Position numbers and translations under genes: made by a program
The notes under the pieces: model-generated
Told to the model about the DNA's origin: nothing
Seen by the model: only the letters and a program-made list of their open reading frames with translations
Databases searched by the model: none
Shown here: in pieces, positions 26,142 to 35,218 of the stretch
Position numbering within the stretch: the stretch's first letter is position 1
Layout of the letters: each line of letters starts with the position of its first letter
Assembly (NCBI RefSeq): GCF_041737375.1
Contig: NZ_JBGSRV010000010.1
Span: forward strand, 496,001-560,000
Length of the DNA stretch: 64,000 bases
Direction: 5' to 3'
Source of the DNA: Vampirovibrio sp041737375
GTDB taxonomy: Bacteria > Cyanobacteriota > Vampirovibrionia > Vampirovibrionales > Vampirovibrionaceae

Positions 26142-26426
26142 TTAAAGCTTGCGGCCTTCCGCAGGTGGTAAGGGATCGAAATTGGGGCAGGCAAAGGCAT
26201 AAGCGGTCATTTCCACATGGTGAAACTGACAAAGCCCTTTTCCCGCTTCCGCCTCTTCCTGAAAGTGAAGGCAGTGCACACAACGATTGCGACGGCGATC
26301 ATATTTGCCCTGGCGCTCCATGGAACGGCGATCCTGTTCTTTGCGTCGCTCCCCCTCAATGGGTGGCAGTTCGCAAAATGGAGCCGATGGATAGATGGTG
26401 GGTTCTGGCTTGTCCTGTTCCCGCAT
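26142..26426 (-). CDS. Small zinc-ribbon-like protein of unknown function
   Basis: 94 residues with many charged residues and a four-Cys/His pattern in the second half: CVHCLHF (C-x2-C), then CQFHH and AFACPNF. This spacing suits a zinc-binding treble clef. The ATG at 26426 follows an AAGAAG stretch. A plus-strand frame of 112 codons covers the same bases but shows no domain. Function unknown. Confidence 0.6.
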   Translation of the reverse strand: MREQDKPEPTIYPSAPFCELPPIEGERRKEQDRRSMERQGKYDRRRNRCVHCLHFQEEAEAGKGLCQFHHVEMTAYAFACPNFDPLPPAEGRKL

Positions 26427-26465
26427 GAATTGGTTCAGTCCGCTTCTTGAAATACGTTCATTATA

Positions 26466-27596
26466 TCAACTGGCAGAAGCCGTGCTTGGCTTTTGCCCCA
26501 TCAAGGCCAGCCGTTCCTGATAAAAGTCCTCGAATGTCCCCGCTATAATTTGCCTGCGAGCCTCTTGGGCCAAGGATACCAGCGAATAAATATTATGGAT
26601 GCTCAGCAAAGTGGCCGCAGTGGTTTCCCCCATGCGGTAAATATGCTTTAAATAGGCCCGACTGTGATTTTGGCAGGTATAGCAGGCGCAATCTTCGACC
26701 AGGGGGGCAAAGTCTTCTTTAAACTCGGCGTTACGAATAATTTTTTTACCGTAGGGCGTAAAAAACGAGCCGTGACGGGCCACTCGGGTCGGCATCACGC
26801 AATCAAACATATCAATGCCGTGGCGTATGCCCTCTAGCAGGTCCTCCGGGGTTCCCACCCCCATGAGATAACGGGGCTTATTGGCTGGCATCCGAGGCGC
26901 GGTAAAGGAAACCACCTGATTCATCTGCATTTTGGTTTCTCCCACGCTGACCCCGCCAATGGCAAAGCCCACTGCGTCAAACTGGGAAACGAAATCCACG
27001 CTTTGAATCCGTAAATCCTCGTAAACCGAACCCTGCACAATGGGGAACAAGGCTTGATCGGGTCGGGAATGATGCTCAAAACAGGTTTCCAGCCAGCGAT
27101 TGGTCATTTCCAGCGATTTTTTGGCGTAATCGTAGTTGGCCGCTCCCGGTGGGCATTCATCAAAGGCCATAATAATATCGGCCCCCAACGCGTTTTGAAT
27201 GCGCATGGATTCCTTGGGGCCCATAAAATGCTTTTTACCATCTACCAAATCTTTAAAGAAAACGCCTTCCGGGGTAATATCCCGGTGCTTGGCCAGACTG
27301 AACACCTGAAATCCACCGGAATCAGTGAGAATGGGCTTATGCCAGTTCATCCACTGATGCAACCCGCCTGCTTTTTCCACCAGCTCGTGACCGGGCCGTA
27401 GGTACAAGTGATACGAGTTGGACAGCACGATTTCCGCGCCCGTATCCGCCACCTGCGGCCAGGTGAGGGTTCGCACCGCGGAATGTGTCCCTACCGGCAT
27501 AAAAACCGGGGTGTGAACATCGCCGTGGGGGGTTTTTAAAAGGCCAGCCCGTGCGTTGTTTTGAGTGGCCTGCAGTTGATAAGAAAAAGCGGTCAT
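26466..27596 (-). CDS. tgt: Queuine tRNA-ribosyltransferase
   Basis: Exchanges guanine-34 for preQ1 in tRNAs with GUN anticodons, one step in queuosine synthesis. Seen: LTDSGGFQVFSL with the base-binding Asp, FDECPPG, PIVQGSVYEDLR, FAIGGVSVGET, the catalytic nucleophile region HGIDMFDCVMPTR, and the zinc site C-x-C-x2-C ... H (EDCACYTCQNHSRAYLKHI). 376 residues, usual size. A queE gene for the preQ1 path is also in the window at 52 kb. Confidence 0.95.
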   Translation of the reverse strand: MTAFSYQLQATQNNARAGLLKTPHGDVHTPVFMPVGTHSAVRTLTWPQVADTGAEIVLSNSYHLYLRPGHELVEKAGGLHQWMNWHKPILTDSGGFQVFSLAKHRDITPEGVFFKDLVDGKKHFMGPKESMRIQNALGADIIMAFDECPPGAANYDYAKKSLEMTNRWLETCFEHHSRPDQALFPIVQGSVYEDLRIQSVDFVSQFDAVGFAIGGVSVGETKMQMNQVVSFTAPRMPANKPRYLMGVGTPEDLLEGIRHGIDMFDCVMPTRVARHGSFFTPYGKKIIRNAEFKEDFAPLVEDCACYTCQNHSRAYLKHIYRMGETTAATLLSIHNIYSLVSLAQEARRQIIAGTFEDFYQERLALMGQKPSTASAS

Positions 27597-27794
27597 TACA
27601 CTAGATTAGCAAAAACACGACAAAAGCTTGAGAGTCTCCGGGCAGAGGATTGAAAAATCAAGCTCAATCAATTTAATATAAAAACAACTAATTTACATCA
27701 CCTTACAAACTATCGCCAAGAAGCCCCTCAAATCCGTTAGTGCATTTACAAGGGAATCATAAAAAACGCAAATACCGTGGAGTAGAGATCATTG
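27597..27794. other. 198-base divergent promoter region (tgt / small ORF)
   Basis: A-T-rich spacer with an AGCTTGA ... TCAAGCT stem (about 27624-27660) and T/A runs. Tgt is read leftwards and a 69-codon frame rightwards. No riboswitch for preQ1 was found. Confidence 0.35.
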
Positions 27795-28004
27795 ATGGAA
27801 CATTCTTCAGAAAAAACGAATCTTCCCTGCGATAAGCGCTACCGAAGCAGCCACTATTTTTTGCAGGATCAACTCCGCTGCTCTGAAGCGGCTGCCGATT
27901 TTCGAAGCGTCAAAGAGCTAATTACCAGTGCGGCCAGCTTTAACCTGAAACAGGCATTCCAGTTTCAAGCCATACCCATTCAGTCCAAACAAACCGATTT
28001 TTAA
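27795..28004 (+). CDS. Small hypothetical protein
   Basis: 69 residues from ATG 27795; GGAG lies 13 bases upstream. Composition is ordinary (SEKTNLPCDKRYRSSHYF ...), with two Cys, no signal peptide and no membrane helix. It converges with pheT. No family recognised. Real-gene status is uncertain. Confidence 0.35.
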   Translation: MEHSSEKTNLPCDKRYRSSHYFLQDQLRCSEAAADFRSVKELITSAASFNLKQAFQFQAIPIQSKQTDF

Positions 28005-28012
28005 CGGACTAC

Positions 28013-30478
28013 TTAACGAAAATGAACCGGCAGCTGTTTGGCCAGGGTGTCTTTCAGCTGATTCAGCCGCTGATCAATATCCGCATCCGTCATGGTGGCT
28101 TCGCTGGACTGAAAGGTGAGCCGATAAGCCAAACTGCGCTTATCCGCGCCCAACTGTTCCGAGCGGTACTCGTCAAACAGTTCCACCTGACGCAGCAAAG
28201 GTTCCTGAACGGCGTTTAAAACCGCCAGCACTTCGTTATTTTTAAGCGTGTTGGGCGCCAGAAACGCCATATCCCGTTTCATGGCCGGGAAATGGGATAT
28301 TTCAACCGCCTGAGTTACTTGGCGAATTTGCTTAAGCGCCTTATAAATAGTTTCCACATTCAACTCAAATACATACACCGGGTGCCTGAACTTCATGGTT
28401 TTCCGCACTTCCGGGTGCAGTTCGCCAATCCAGCCAATTTCCTTAGGCTTCTCCCCCAGAAAAACGCTGGCGGACTTACCCGGGTGCAAGTGACGCACGT
28501 CTGTAACGGGCGCAAAACTCAACTGCTTGTCCAAATTCAAGTGGCCAAACAGGTTTTCCAAAATGCCTTTCAGCAAATAGAAATCAGCGGGCTCTTTGCG
28601 GTGCCATTCGCCCACAGCGGCAGAACCCGTTATCAGCCCACCCAGACACAAGCGCTCGGCCACGCCCGAATTTTTTAAGTTGGCCTTGCCCAGCTTGAAA
28701 TAAGTGCGTCCCAGTTCATAAATCCAAACATCCTCGTTACCCTGAGCCTGATTGAACTTGGCCACCTCCAGAATATTGGGCAGCAAGGACTGCCGCATCA
28801 GGGTGTGATCGGAGGAATGGGAATTGAGAACGGAAACCAGTTGATCGGGGTTCACCCCAAAGCCGGTTTTATCCAGCAAGGTTTGCCCAATTAAAGAGGT
28901 GGTCATCACTTCCTGCAGACCCTGCCCTCGCAGCGCTTCCGCAAGGGATTTTACCATGCGAGCCCGCAGGGAAGGCATGCTGGTGCCGGTTTTTTGCGGC
29001 AAGGTATAAGGCACTTTGTCGTATCCGTAAATGCGGATCACTTCCTCAATCACGTCAATCTCACGGCTCACGTCTTCCTGACGGAAAGACGGCACGGAAA
29101 CCAAAACGCCTTCTTGTCCTTCAGACTCCCGTACGCCGAAGCCCAGTTTTTGAAGAATGGTGTGAATAGCCGCTGTCGGAATGGACAGGCCCAATATGTT
29201 TTCAAGGCGCTGATAGTGCAAGGTGATGCTCTGTTCAACCTGCTCTGGCAGGGGGGATTCTACCAAAGCGGTGAATTCAGCGCCCGCATGCTGTTGCAGC
29301 AGGGCCACTGCTCGCAGCATCGCTTTGCGGCAATTTTCAATGTCCACACCCCGCTCAAACCGGGCAGATGCCTCTGAGCGAAGCCCCACCGATTTGGCGC
29401 TTTTGCGAATGGCAGCCGGTTCAAACCAGGCCGCTTCCAGAAACAGGCTGTTGGACTGGTCATCCATTTCGGTGCTAGCCCCACCCATCAAGCCCGCCAT
29501 GGCCACCGGCTGATCGTTCATGGCAATCACCACAGAGTCGGGTGTAAGCACCCGCTCCACGTCATCCAGCGTGGTCAGCTTTTCAGCATCTTGGGCGTAG
29601 CGTACATCCACCCGGCCCTTGGGGGTCAGCTTGGCCTGATCGAAAGCGTGCAGCGGCTGGCCCATTTCCAGCATGACGTAGTTGGTAATATCTACCACAT
29701 TGCTGATAGAGCGCACACCGGCCGCCAGCAAGCGACGGCTCATCCAGTCGGGAGCCGCACCCACCTTGACTTGGCTTAACGTAGCGCCCGCATAATAGCG
29801 GCACACCTTAAAATCGCTCAACTGAATTAAAATTTCCGACTGCCCACCGGGTTTGGACTCCGTCCAGACTGGCAAGGTCAGAGTGCGATCAAACAAGGCG
29901 GCCACTTCACGGGCCACGCCAATCATGGACATTTGATCGCCCCGGTTGGCGGTGGGCGCAATTTCCAGCACCACATCGCCCTGAAGATTCAACACCGTTT
30001 TTAAATCCTGCCCCAGTTGCGCCTCGCTGGCCAAACCATCCAGGGGCCAAATGCCATCTTCCCGCTTTTCATACAGGGTTTCCAGCCCCAGTTCATCCAG
30101 AGAACAAACCATGCCTGCTGATTCCACGCCACGAATTTTAGCCCGACCCAGCTGAAACAGACTGTTATCCTTACGGCTGATGACCGAGGCCCCTTCCTGG
30201 GCAAAGGCAATCAAAATGCCTTCCCGCACATTGGGCGCGCCGCAAACCACCTGGGTTTGTGTGGCTCCCAAACTCACAGTAACCAGTCTCAATTTATCCG
30301 CGTTGGGATGCGGGGCAAGCGACAGCACCTTGCCAACCACCACCCCGTTAAACTTGGGGCCAATGTATTCAATGCCTTCCACTTCCAGACCCGAATTGGT
30401 CAGGGAACTGGCGATTTCTTGCGGGGTTAGCCCGGTGATATCCACATAATCGTTTAACCATTCCAGAGAAACACGCAT
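28013..30478 (-). CDS. pheT: Phenylalanyl-tRNA synthetase beta subunit
   Basis: Non-catalytic and editing subunit of the alpha2-beta2 PheRS. In order: the N-terminal EMAP-like tRNA-binding domain (VVVGKVLSLAPHPNADKLRLVTV, about 47-69), the B3/B4 editing region (MIGVAREVAAL, LLAAGVRSISNVVDITNYVMLE), B5 (RYYAGATLS and DVRYAQDAEKL), B6/B7 (RIYGYDKVPYTLP) and the C-terminal anticodon-binding FDX-ACB domain (SHFPAMKRDMAFL). 821 residues. Starts two bases after the pheS stop, with AAAGGG upstream. Confidence 0.95.
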   Translation of the reverse strand: MRVSLEWLNDYVDITGLTPQEIASSLTNSGLEVEGIEYIGPKFNGVVVGKVLSLAPHPNADKLRLVTVSLGATQTQVVCGAPNVREGILIAFAQEGASVISRKDNSLFQLGRAKIRGVESAGMVCSLDELGLETLYEKREDGIWPLDGLASEAQLGQDLKTVLNLQGDVVLEIAPTANRGDQMSMIGVAREVAALFDRTLTLPVWTESKPGGQSEILIQLSDFKVCRYYAGATLSQVKVGAAPDWMSRRLLAAGVRSISNVVDITNYVMLEMGQPLHAFDQAKLTPKGRVDVRYAQDAEKLTTLDDVERVLTPDSVVIAMNDQPVAMAGLMGGASTEMDDQSNSLFLEAAWFEPAAIRKSAKSVGLRSEASARFERGVDIENCRKAMLRAVALLQQHAGAEFTALVESPLPEQVEQSITLHYQRLENILGLSIPTAAIHTILQKLGFGVRESEGQEGVLVSVPSFRQEDVSREIDVIEEVIRIYGYDKVPYTLPQKTGTSMPSLRARMVKSLAEALRGQGLQEVMTTSLIGQTLLDKTGFGVNPDQLVSVLNSHSSDHTLMRQSLLPNILEVAKFNQAQGNEDVWIYELGRTYFKLGKANLKNSGVAERLCLGGLITGSAAVGEWHRKEPADFYLLKGILENLFGHLNLDKQLSFAPVTDVRHLHPGKSASVFLGEKPKEIGWIGELHPEVRKTMKFRHPVYVFELNVETIYKALKQIRQVTQAVEISHFPAMKRDMAFLAPNTLKNNEVLAVLNAVQEPLLRQVELFDEYRSEQLGADKRSLAYRLTFQSSEATMTDADIDQRLNQLKDTLAKQLPVHFR

Positions 30479-30480
30479 GA

Positions 30481-31545
30481 TTAAAGCCCTTTAAACTGGT
30501 TGAGAAACCGCAGGTCGTTGTTGAAAAACAGGCGGATATCATTAATGGAATACTTCAGCATGGCCAGCCGCTCAATGCCCATCCCGAAGGCGAAACCGTT
30601 GTATTTTTCAGGATCGATATTGACGTTTCGCAGCACGTTGGGGTCCACCATACCGGCGCCCAAAACTTCCAGCCAGCCCGTACGGCTGCACACATGACAT
30701 CCCTTGCCTTCACAGAAAATACATTGCACATCCACCTCGGCGCTAGGCTCAGTGAAGGGGAAAAAGCTGGTACGAAACCGGGTAGGGCGCTCTCCGCCAA
30801 AAAACTGACGGGTAAACTCGTGTAAAATGCCTTTCAGGTCTGAAAAACGCACGTTGTCATCCACCAGTAAGCCTTCCAACTGGTGAAACAAAACGAACTT
30901 CCGGCTGTTCACCTCTTCATTACGGTAAACCCGGCCTGGTGAAACCACCCGGATGGGCAGCGGATGATTTTCCATATATCGAATTTGGGCGTTGGAGGTT
31001 TGAGAACGCAGCAGCACGTTGCTGGCCACATCCGTATAGTAAGTGTCCTGCATGTCTCTGGCCGGGTGGTGTTCGGGGAAGTTTAACGCATCAAAGTTGT
31101 AAAAATCGGTTTCCACTTCCGGGCAAAAATCATCATCAATGGTCTCAAAGCCCATTCCGGCAAAAATGGCGCAAATGTCCTCAATGGTACGGGTAATGGG
31201 GTGCTGCCCCCCTGCCGGACGGTAGGTTCCGGGCATGGTGACATCAATGGTTTCCGCCTTCAGCTTTTCGGCAATTTCCGCCTGAACATAACCCTCCAGC
31301 TTGACTTCCAGTTCCTGAGCCAAAGCTTCCTGAATTTCATTGGCCAAAGCCCCTACCAAAGGGCGCTCTTCAGGGGTTACATCTTTCAAGCCTCGCATCA
31401 TGCCGGTAATCCGACCCTTACGACCCAAATATTCAATACGAACCGCTTCCAGGGACTCTTTGCTGCCTGCCGCTCGCAAAGCGGCTTGCGCTTCTTGTCG
31501 AACGGCTTCCAGTTCCTGCCTGAGATTGCTTTGTGTGGTTTCCAC
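30481..31545 (-). CDS. pheS: Phenylalanyl-tRNA synthetase alpha subunit
   Basis: Catalytic class II subunit. N-terminal coiled coil (about 1-90) then motif 1 (HPITRTIEDICAIF), motif 2 (FRTSFFPFTEPS after FHQLEGLLV) and motif 3 (GFAFGMGIERLAML). A four-cysteine cluster, CIFCEGKGCHVC, precedes TGWLEVLGAGMV as in many bacterial PheS. 354 residues, from a GTG start at 31545 with AAAGGA ten bases upstream. Leads pheS-pheT, downstream of an acyl-CoA dehydrogenase. Confidence 0.95.
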   Translation of the reverse strand: METTQSNLRQELEAVRQEAQAALRAAGSKESLEAVRIEYLGRKGRITGMMRGLKDVTPEERPLVGALANEIQEALAQELEVKLEGYVQAEIAEKLKAETIDVTMPGTYRPAGGQHPITRTIEDICAIFAGMGFETIDDDFCPEVETDFYNFDALNFPEHHPARDMQDTYYTDVASNVLLRSQTSNAQIRYMENHPLPIRVVSPGRVYRNEEVNSRKFVLFHQLEGLLVDDNVRFSDLKGILHEFTRQFFGGERPTRFRTSFFPFTEPSAEVDVQCIFCEGKGCHVCSRTGWLEVLGAGMVDPNVLRNVNIDPEKYNGFAFGMGIERLAMLKYSINDIRLFFNNDLRFLNQFKGL

Positions 31546-31659
31546 GGAATTAAATCCTTTATTTCTAAATCTGGCGTATTTCTAAATGCTTAGCGTTTCT
31601 CAATTCTAAATATTGTCTCAAGCCTGATGCCTCAGGAAGGCCCCGTAACCGAATTGAAA

Positions 31660-32799
31660 CTAGCTGAGCAAATGCTTGGCGATAATGGTGCGTTGAATTT
31701 CGCTGGTGCCTTCAAACAGCGACATCACCCGAGCGTCTCTAAAGTAACGCTCCACCGGGAAATCCTTGGTGTAGCCATAGCCACCGAAAATCTGAACCGC
31801 TTCACTGGCGCACTGGTTACACATTTCTGAAGCATACAACTTGGCCATGGAAGCCTCCAAAGCGAAGTCCTTGCCAGCCTCCTTCAGACGAGCCGCATTG
31901 TACACCAGATTTCGGGCTGCTTCAATCTTCAGCGCCATGTCTGCCAGCTTGAACTGAATGGCCTGAAAGTTGGCAATGGGCCTGTTAAACTGCTGTCGCT
32001 CCTTGGCGTACTGAATAGACGCTTCCAAACAGGCTTCCGCCAGCCCCAGGGAAATGGCCCCAATGCTAATCCGGCCAATGTTCAGGCTTTTCATAAACAG
32101 CTTAAAGCCTTGGCCTTCCTCAGAAAGGCGCTGACTGGCTGAAATGCGGCAATTGTCAAAGTGCAGCTCTCCCCAATCACCACCCAGCAAGCCCATTTTT
32201 TCATCCCCTTTGGCAATGGTCATACCGGGGGTGTCTCGCTCAATTATAAAGGCGGAAAGCCCTTTGGGGCCGGGCGTTTTGTCATCGGTTCGGGCGGTGG
32301 CAATAAACACATGACCAATCAGGGCATTGGTAATAAACAGCTTGGAACCGTTCAAAACGTAATCCTGACCGTCTTTAACCGCCGTGGTCAACCCGGCGCC
32401 AGCATCGCTGCCCGCATTGGGTTCGGTGAGGGCAAAAGCCCCAATTTTTTGCCCGCTGACCAAATCTGGTAAATAATGCTGCTTTTGCTCAGCCGTTCCA
32501 TAATACTGAATGGGCAACCCCGCCAGGGACACATGCACCGATAACGAGGTAGCTAGCGCCGCGGACACCTTGGCGATTTCTTCCAGCACCAAAAAATAAG
32601 ACAGACTATCCACAGCGGCCCCGCCATACGCCTCTGCAAAAGGCAAGCTGGTTAAGCCGGTTTCAGCCATTTTGGCCCATAAATCTTTCAAAATACCCAA
32701 ATCGCCGGTTTCCAGCTGTTTCACGACTGGCTTGAGTTCCCGCGCTACAAAATCGCGGGCCAAATCCCGGATACTGGTTTGCTCGTCAGTAAAAAACAT
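31660..32799 (-). CDS. Acyl-CoA dehydrogenase
   Basis: FAD flavoenzyme that oxidises acyl-CoA to enoyl-CoA. Family landmarks: FALTEPNAGSDAGAGLTTA (FAD/substrate loop), YVLNGSKLFITNA, RQQFNRPIANFQAIQFKLADM, CNQCASEAVQIFGGYGYTKDFPVERYFRDAR and the catalytic-base Glu in LFEGTSEIQR. 379 residues, typical short-chain size. Not clustered with electron-transfer flavoprotein genes here. Together with the thiolase and hbd genes it implies a fatty-acid or butyryl-CoA oxidation route. Confidence 0.94.
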   Translation of the reverse strand: MFFTDEQTSIRDLARDFVARELKPVVKQLETGDLGILKDLWAKMAETGLTSLPFAEAYGGAAVDSLSYFLVLEEIAKVSAALATSLSVHVSLAGLPIQYYGTAEQKQHYLPDLVSGQKIGAFALTEPNAGSDAGAGLTTAVKDGQDYVLNGSKLFITNALIGHVFIATARTDDKTPGPKGLSAFIIERDTPGMTIAKGDEKMGLLGGDWGELHFDNCRISASQRLSEEGQGFKLFMKSLNIGRISIGAISLGLAEACLEASIQYAKERQQFNRPIANFQAIQFKLADMALKIEAARNLVYNAARLKEAGKDFALEASMAKLYASEMCNQCASEAVQIFGGYGYTKDFPVERYFRDARVMSLFEGTSEIQRTIIAKHLLS

Positions 32800-32862
32800 G
32801 GCGATTCCACTTTCCCAATGATTGGCTGGTAAAACAAACGACTTCTCTATGATAATGGAAAG

Positions 32863-33396
32863 ATGAATGAAACAGGCAACCCGGCAAAATCTCTTCGTGA
32901 AAGTCGCATTATTGCCATTTCCGGCAAGCAGTACAGCGGCAAAGATGTTTTGGCCGATCTGATTTTGGCCCGCTTACCGGCATTTCGTAAAACGCCACTG
33001 GCTTTGGCCATTAAAATGGAATACGCCAACCAGCACCACTTAACCCTGGAAGCGCTGGAAGCCAACAAAGCCCAGCACCGACCGGGCCTGATTGCCCTTG
33101 GCAACCAACGACGGGCCACAGACCCCGATTACTGGCTAAAACAGGTGCTGACCCAACCCGGAAACCTTTTAATTTCAGATATGCGCCTGAAGCGCGAGTA
33201 TGATTTATTGAAGCAAAAGGGTGCCTTTTTAATCCGGCTGGAAGCCGACCGGGCCATTCGAGCCACCCGAGGCCATATTGTCAGTGAAAACGATCCCACT
33301 GAAAATGAATTGGACACGGTAACGGACTGGGATTTAATCCTCCTCAACAATCAATCGGTCCAAGCCCTCAAAAATAAACTGGATTCATTGTTTTAG
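32863..33396 (+). CDS. P-loop kinase resembling animal-type phosphomevalonate kinase/dNMP kinase
   Basis: 177 residues. The P-loop is IAISGKQYSGKDVLADL (about 17-33), the GKxxSGKD form found in animal-type phosphomevalonate kinases. LLISDMRLKREYDLLKQ (about 107-123) matches their 'sDvRr' strand. IRLEADRAIRATRGHIVSENDPTENELD (about 128-155) matches the 'vRVeA ... RGW ... D.ESE..LD' block, then DWDLILLNN. So the fold is a nucleoside-monophosphate-kinase-like P-loop; the substrate cannot be read from sequence. No isoprenoid neighbour. Confidence 0.6.
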   Translation: MNETGNPAKSLRESRIIAISGKQYSGKDVLADLILARLPAFRKTPLALAIKMEYANQHHLTLEALEANKAQHRPGLIALGNQRRATDPDYWLKQVLTQPGNLLISDMRLKREYDLLKQKGAFLIRLEADRAIRATRGHIVSENDPTENELDTVTDWDLILLNNQSVQALKNKLDSLF

Positions 33397-33423
33397 CCAG
33401 CAACTCTTCCTGACCTTTCCATT

Positions 33424-33456
33424 AAAAAACCCGGCCAAATCAATAGCCGGGTTTTT
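33424..33456. terminator. Strong bidirectional terminator
   Basis: AAAAAACCCGGC (33424-33435) and GCCGGGTTTTT (33446-33456) form an eleven-pair stem with a ten-base loop, with A and T runs on both sides. It separates two convergent genes. Confidence 0.85.
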
Positions 33457-33482
33457 CGTTGGTGGCTTACTTCAAATTGAAA

Positions 33483-34946
33483 TCAGACACCCAAAAACTT
33501 TCTAATCCCTTGGAAACCAGACTGCAGATAACCTCCAAAAAGACCGGATTGAGGTAATTCCAAGGCGGCCTCTAAAATAGATGAGGCTTGCACGTCAGCC
33601 TGTTGTACCGGTGCAGGCTGAATCTCGGAGGATAATACCCGCTCCACGACTGGGGGCTGAGGGGCCTGTTTCTTGGGGGTAAGGCCACTCAAAATGCCTG
33701 GTTTTTTTGCGGGCACAGTCGCTTCAGCAACCATATTCGCCTGATTCAAACCGGCCTGAAGGAAATCCTGCATCGACTGGCCTTTTGCATGGGTCAACTC
33801 TTTTTTGAAGACCTGACGCCCTGCATCCTGACGAATAATTCGGAGTTTACCATTATGCCGCAGCTTCACCAGAACGCCAGCGTCTTTCAGCTCAGTCAAA
33901 AGGGGTTGATTGGCGGCAAAGAACTCAGAGGCTTCATCAAATTTTTTCATGCCTTTCAAATCAATCTTCCGGTTAAGCCCAAAGCGTTTTTTGGTCATCA
34001 AGCCCGTGCTGATATGCTCGTTTTTGTGGGCCGCTTTGTTGGCAAACGCCAAACCGTCCTCAAAAAATTGTTCAAAATTAGAGGATTTATTGGGGTCAAC
34101 CACATAAGACCGTTTTTGAGCGTCCGTTATTTTAAGCTGACCGGTTCCCTTTACTTTAAAGGCGGCATTTTCAATCTGCTGCAAGCTATTAAAGGCAGCC
34201 TGATGGTCAGCAAATAATTTATTGACCTTCTCATATTTCTCAAAACCATCTTTGGCTACCACGTTTTGCAGCCGATTATTTTTCAAGGCCAATCTTGGGC
34301 TAACATGGGGCAGGGGTTGAGAAAGCAATTGAGCATATTGAACCCCATCGTTCACAAATTCCTGATAATTTTGCTTGCTTCTTTTATTGAGCTTGAGTGA
34401 ACTGATTGATTTACCTTCGGCTGTAGCCTGTTTAATTCTAAATTGACCATTTTTCAGCACTTTGGCATTAAGGCCCTGATTGGCCAATGCGCCCAGAACA
34501 GGCTCATTTTGCTCAGAAATGACAGCCCTCAAGACATCATTGTAACGGTCGCAAGTTTTTTGAGTAACCCGATTCCCGGATTTTAAAATAAATTGAGGGC
34601 TCAGGTGCGGACTGCGCACTTCAGCACTCAACAGGTCACCAAATGCGTGTCCTATCTGAGCAGCGTCTTCTGCGTAGGTTTCAATCTTTTCCCGACCTCT
34701 GGAAAAAGTGGCCTTAATGCTGGGGTGTTTTTGCCCCTCTACCGGATCACTGGTTACCCGAATCTGTTCTTTTTTCCCAAACTTGGGAACCACCACATCA
34801 AATTGGGCTTTTGCATCTTGAAGTATAGGCTCTTCAGACATTTTGCCAAAAGCAGCCTTGATTTTTTGTAAGTTTTCAGGATTGGCCCGCTTAATTGTTT
34901 TTAGGCTATATCGGCTCAATCGTTGTGCAATAGGGGTGATGGACAT
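33483..34946 (-). CDS. Protein with three to four ~98-residue internal repeats
   Basis: 487 residues; no signal peptide. Three repeat copies lie near residues 102-201, 202-299 and 300-399. Shared landmarks are a G-x-x-[FY]-A-x-x-L start, an [HP]xSPxLxLK segment, a helix xxYxxVxxxF and a strand KVLKNGQFRI / KVKGTGQLKI / KLRHNGKLRI, then FxxFVxDG / FEQFFEDG / MQDFLQAG. A partial first copy seems to occupy 50-101. The tail is Pro/Gln rich with EAALELPQSG. No family recognised. Divergent from purD across an A-T-rich gap. Confidence 0.6.
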   Translation of the reverse strand: MSITPIAQRLSRYSLKTIKRANPENLQKIKAAFGKMSEEPILQDAKAQFDVVVPKFGKKEQIRVTSDPVEGQKHPSIKATFSRGREKIETYAEDAAQIGHAFGDLLSAEVRSPHLSPQFILKSGNRVTQKTCDRYNDVLRAVISEQNEPVLGALANQGLNAKVLKNGQFRIKQATAEGKSISSLKLNKRSKQNYQEFVNDGVQYAQLLSQPLPHVSPRLALKNNRLQNVVAKDGFEKYEKVNKLFADHQAAFNSLQQIENAAFKVKGTGQLKITDAQKRSYVVDPNKSSNFEQFFEDGLAFANKAAHKNEHISTGLMTKKRFGLNRKIDLKGMKKFDEASEFFAANQPLLTELKDAGVLVKLRHNGKLRIIRQDAGRQVFKKELTHAKGQSMQDFLQAGLNQANMVAEATVPAKKPGILSGLTPKKQAPQPPVVERVLSSEIQPAPVQQADVQASSILEAALELPQSGLFGGYLQSGFQGIRKFLGV

Positions 34947-35218
34947 AGGGATATGCTCCTTGCCTTGATAGTGATCGCTGCATTTAATTCAAATTAAAAG
35001 CCAACTGCTTAAAATTTAGCGTTCGTTAAAATAAAAGATTGCTGTTGTCATTACTAAAACGCCTCCAGTCAGTTATTGCTAGAATACTAATATTTTTTTT
35101 TAAACCATACCGCTAATTATTCTATTTTTTGAGGAAGATTCCCGCTTATCTATTAACAGACCACCGCTTTATGGGTATGATGAGCCGGTTGTTTCTCAAG
35201 ATATTGACGGGTGTCCCC
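34947..35218. other. 272-base divergent promoter region
   Basis: A-T-rich spacer between a minus-strand repeat protein and plus-strand purD; contains T-runs (for example the run at about 35091-35102) but no gene. No specific regulatory site recognised. Confidence 0.35.
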
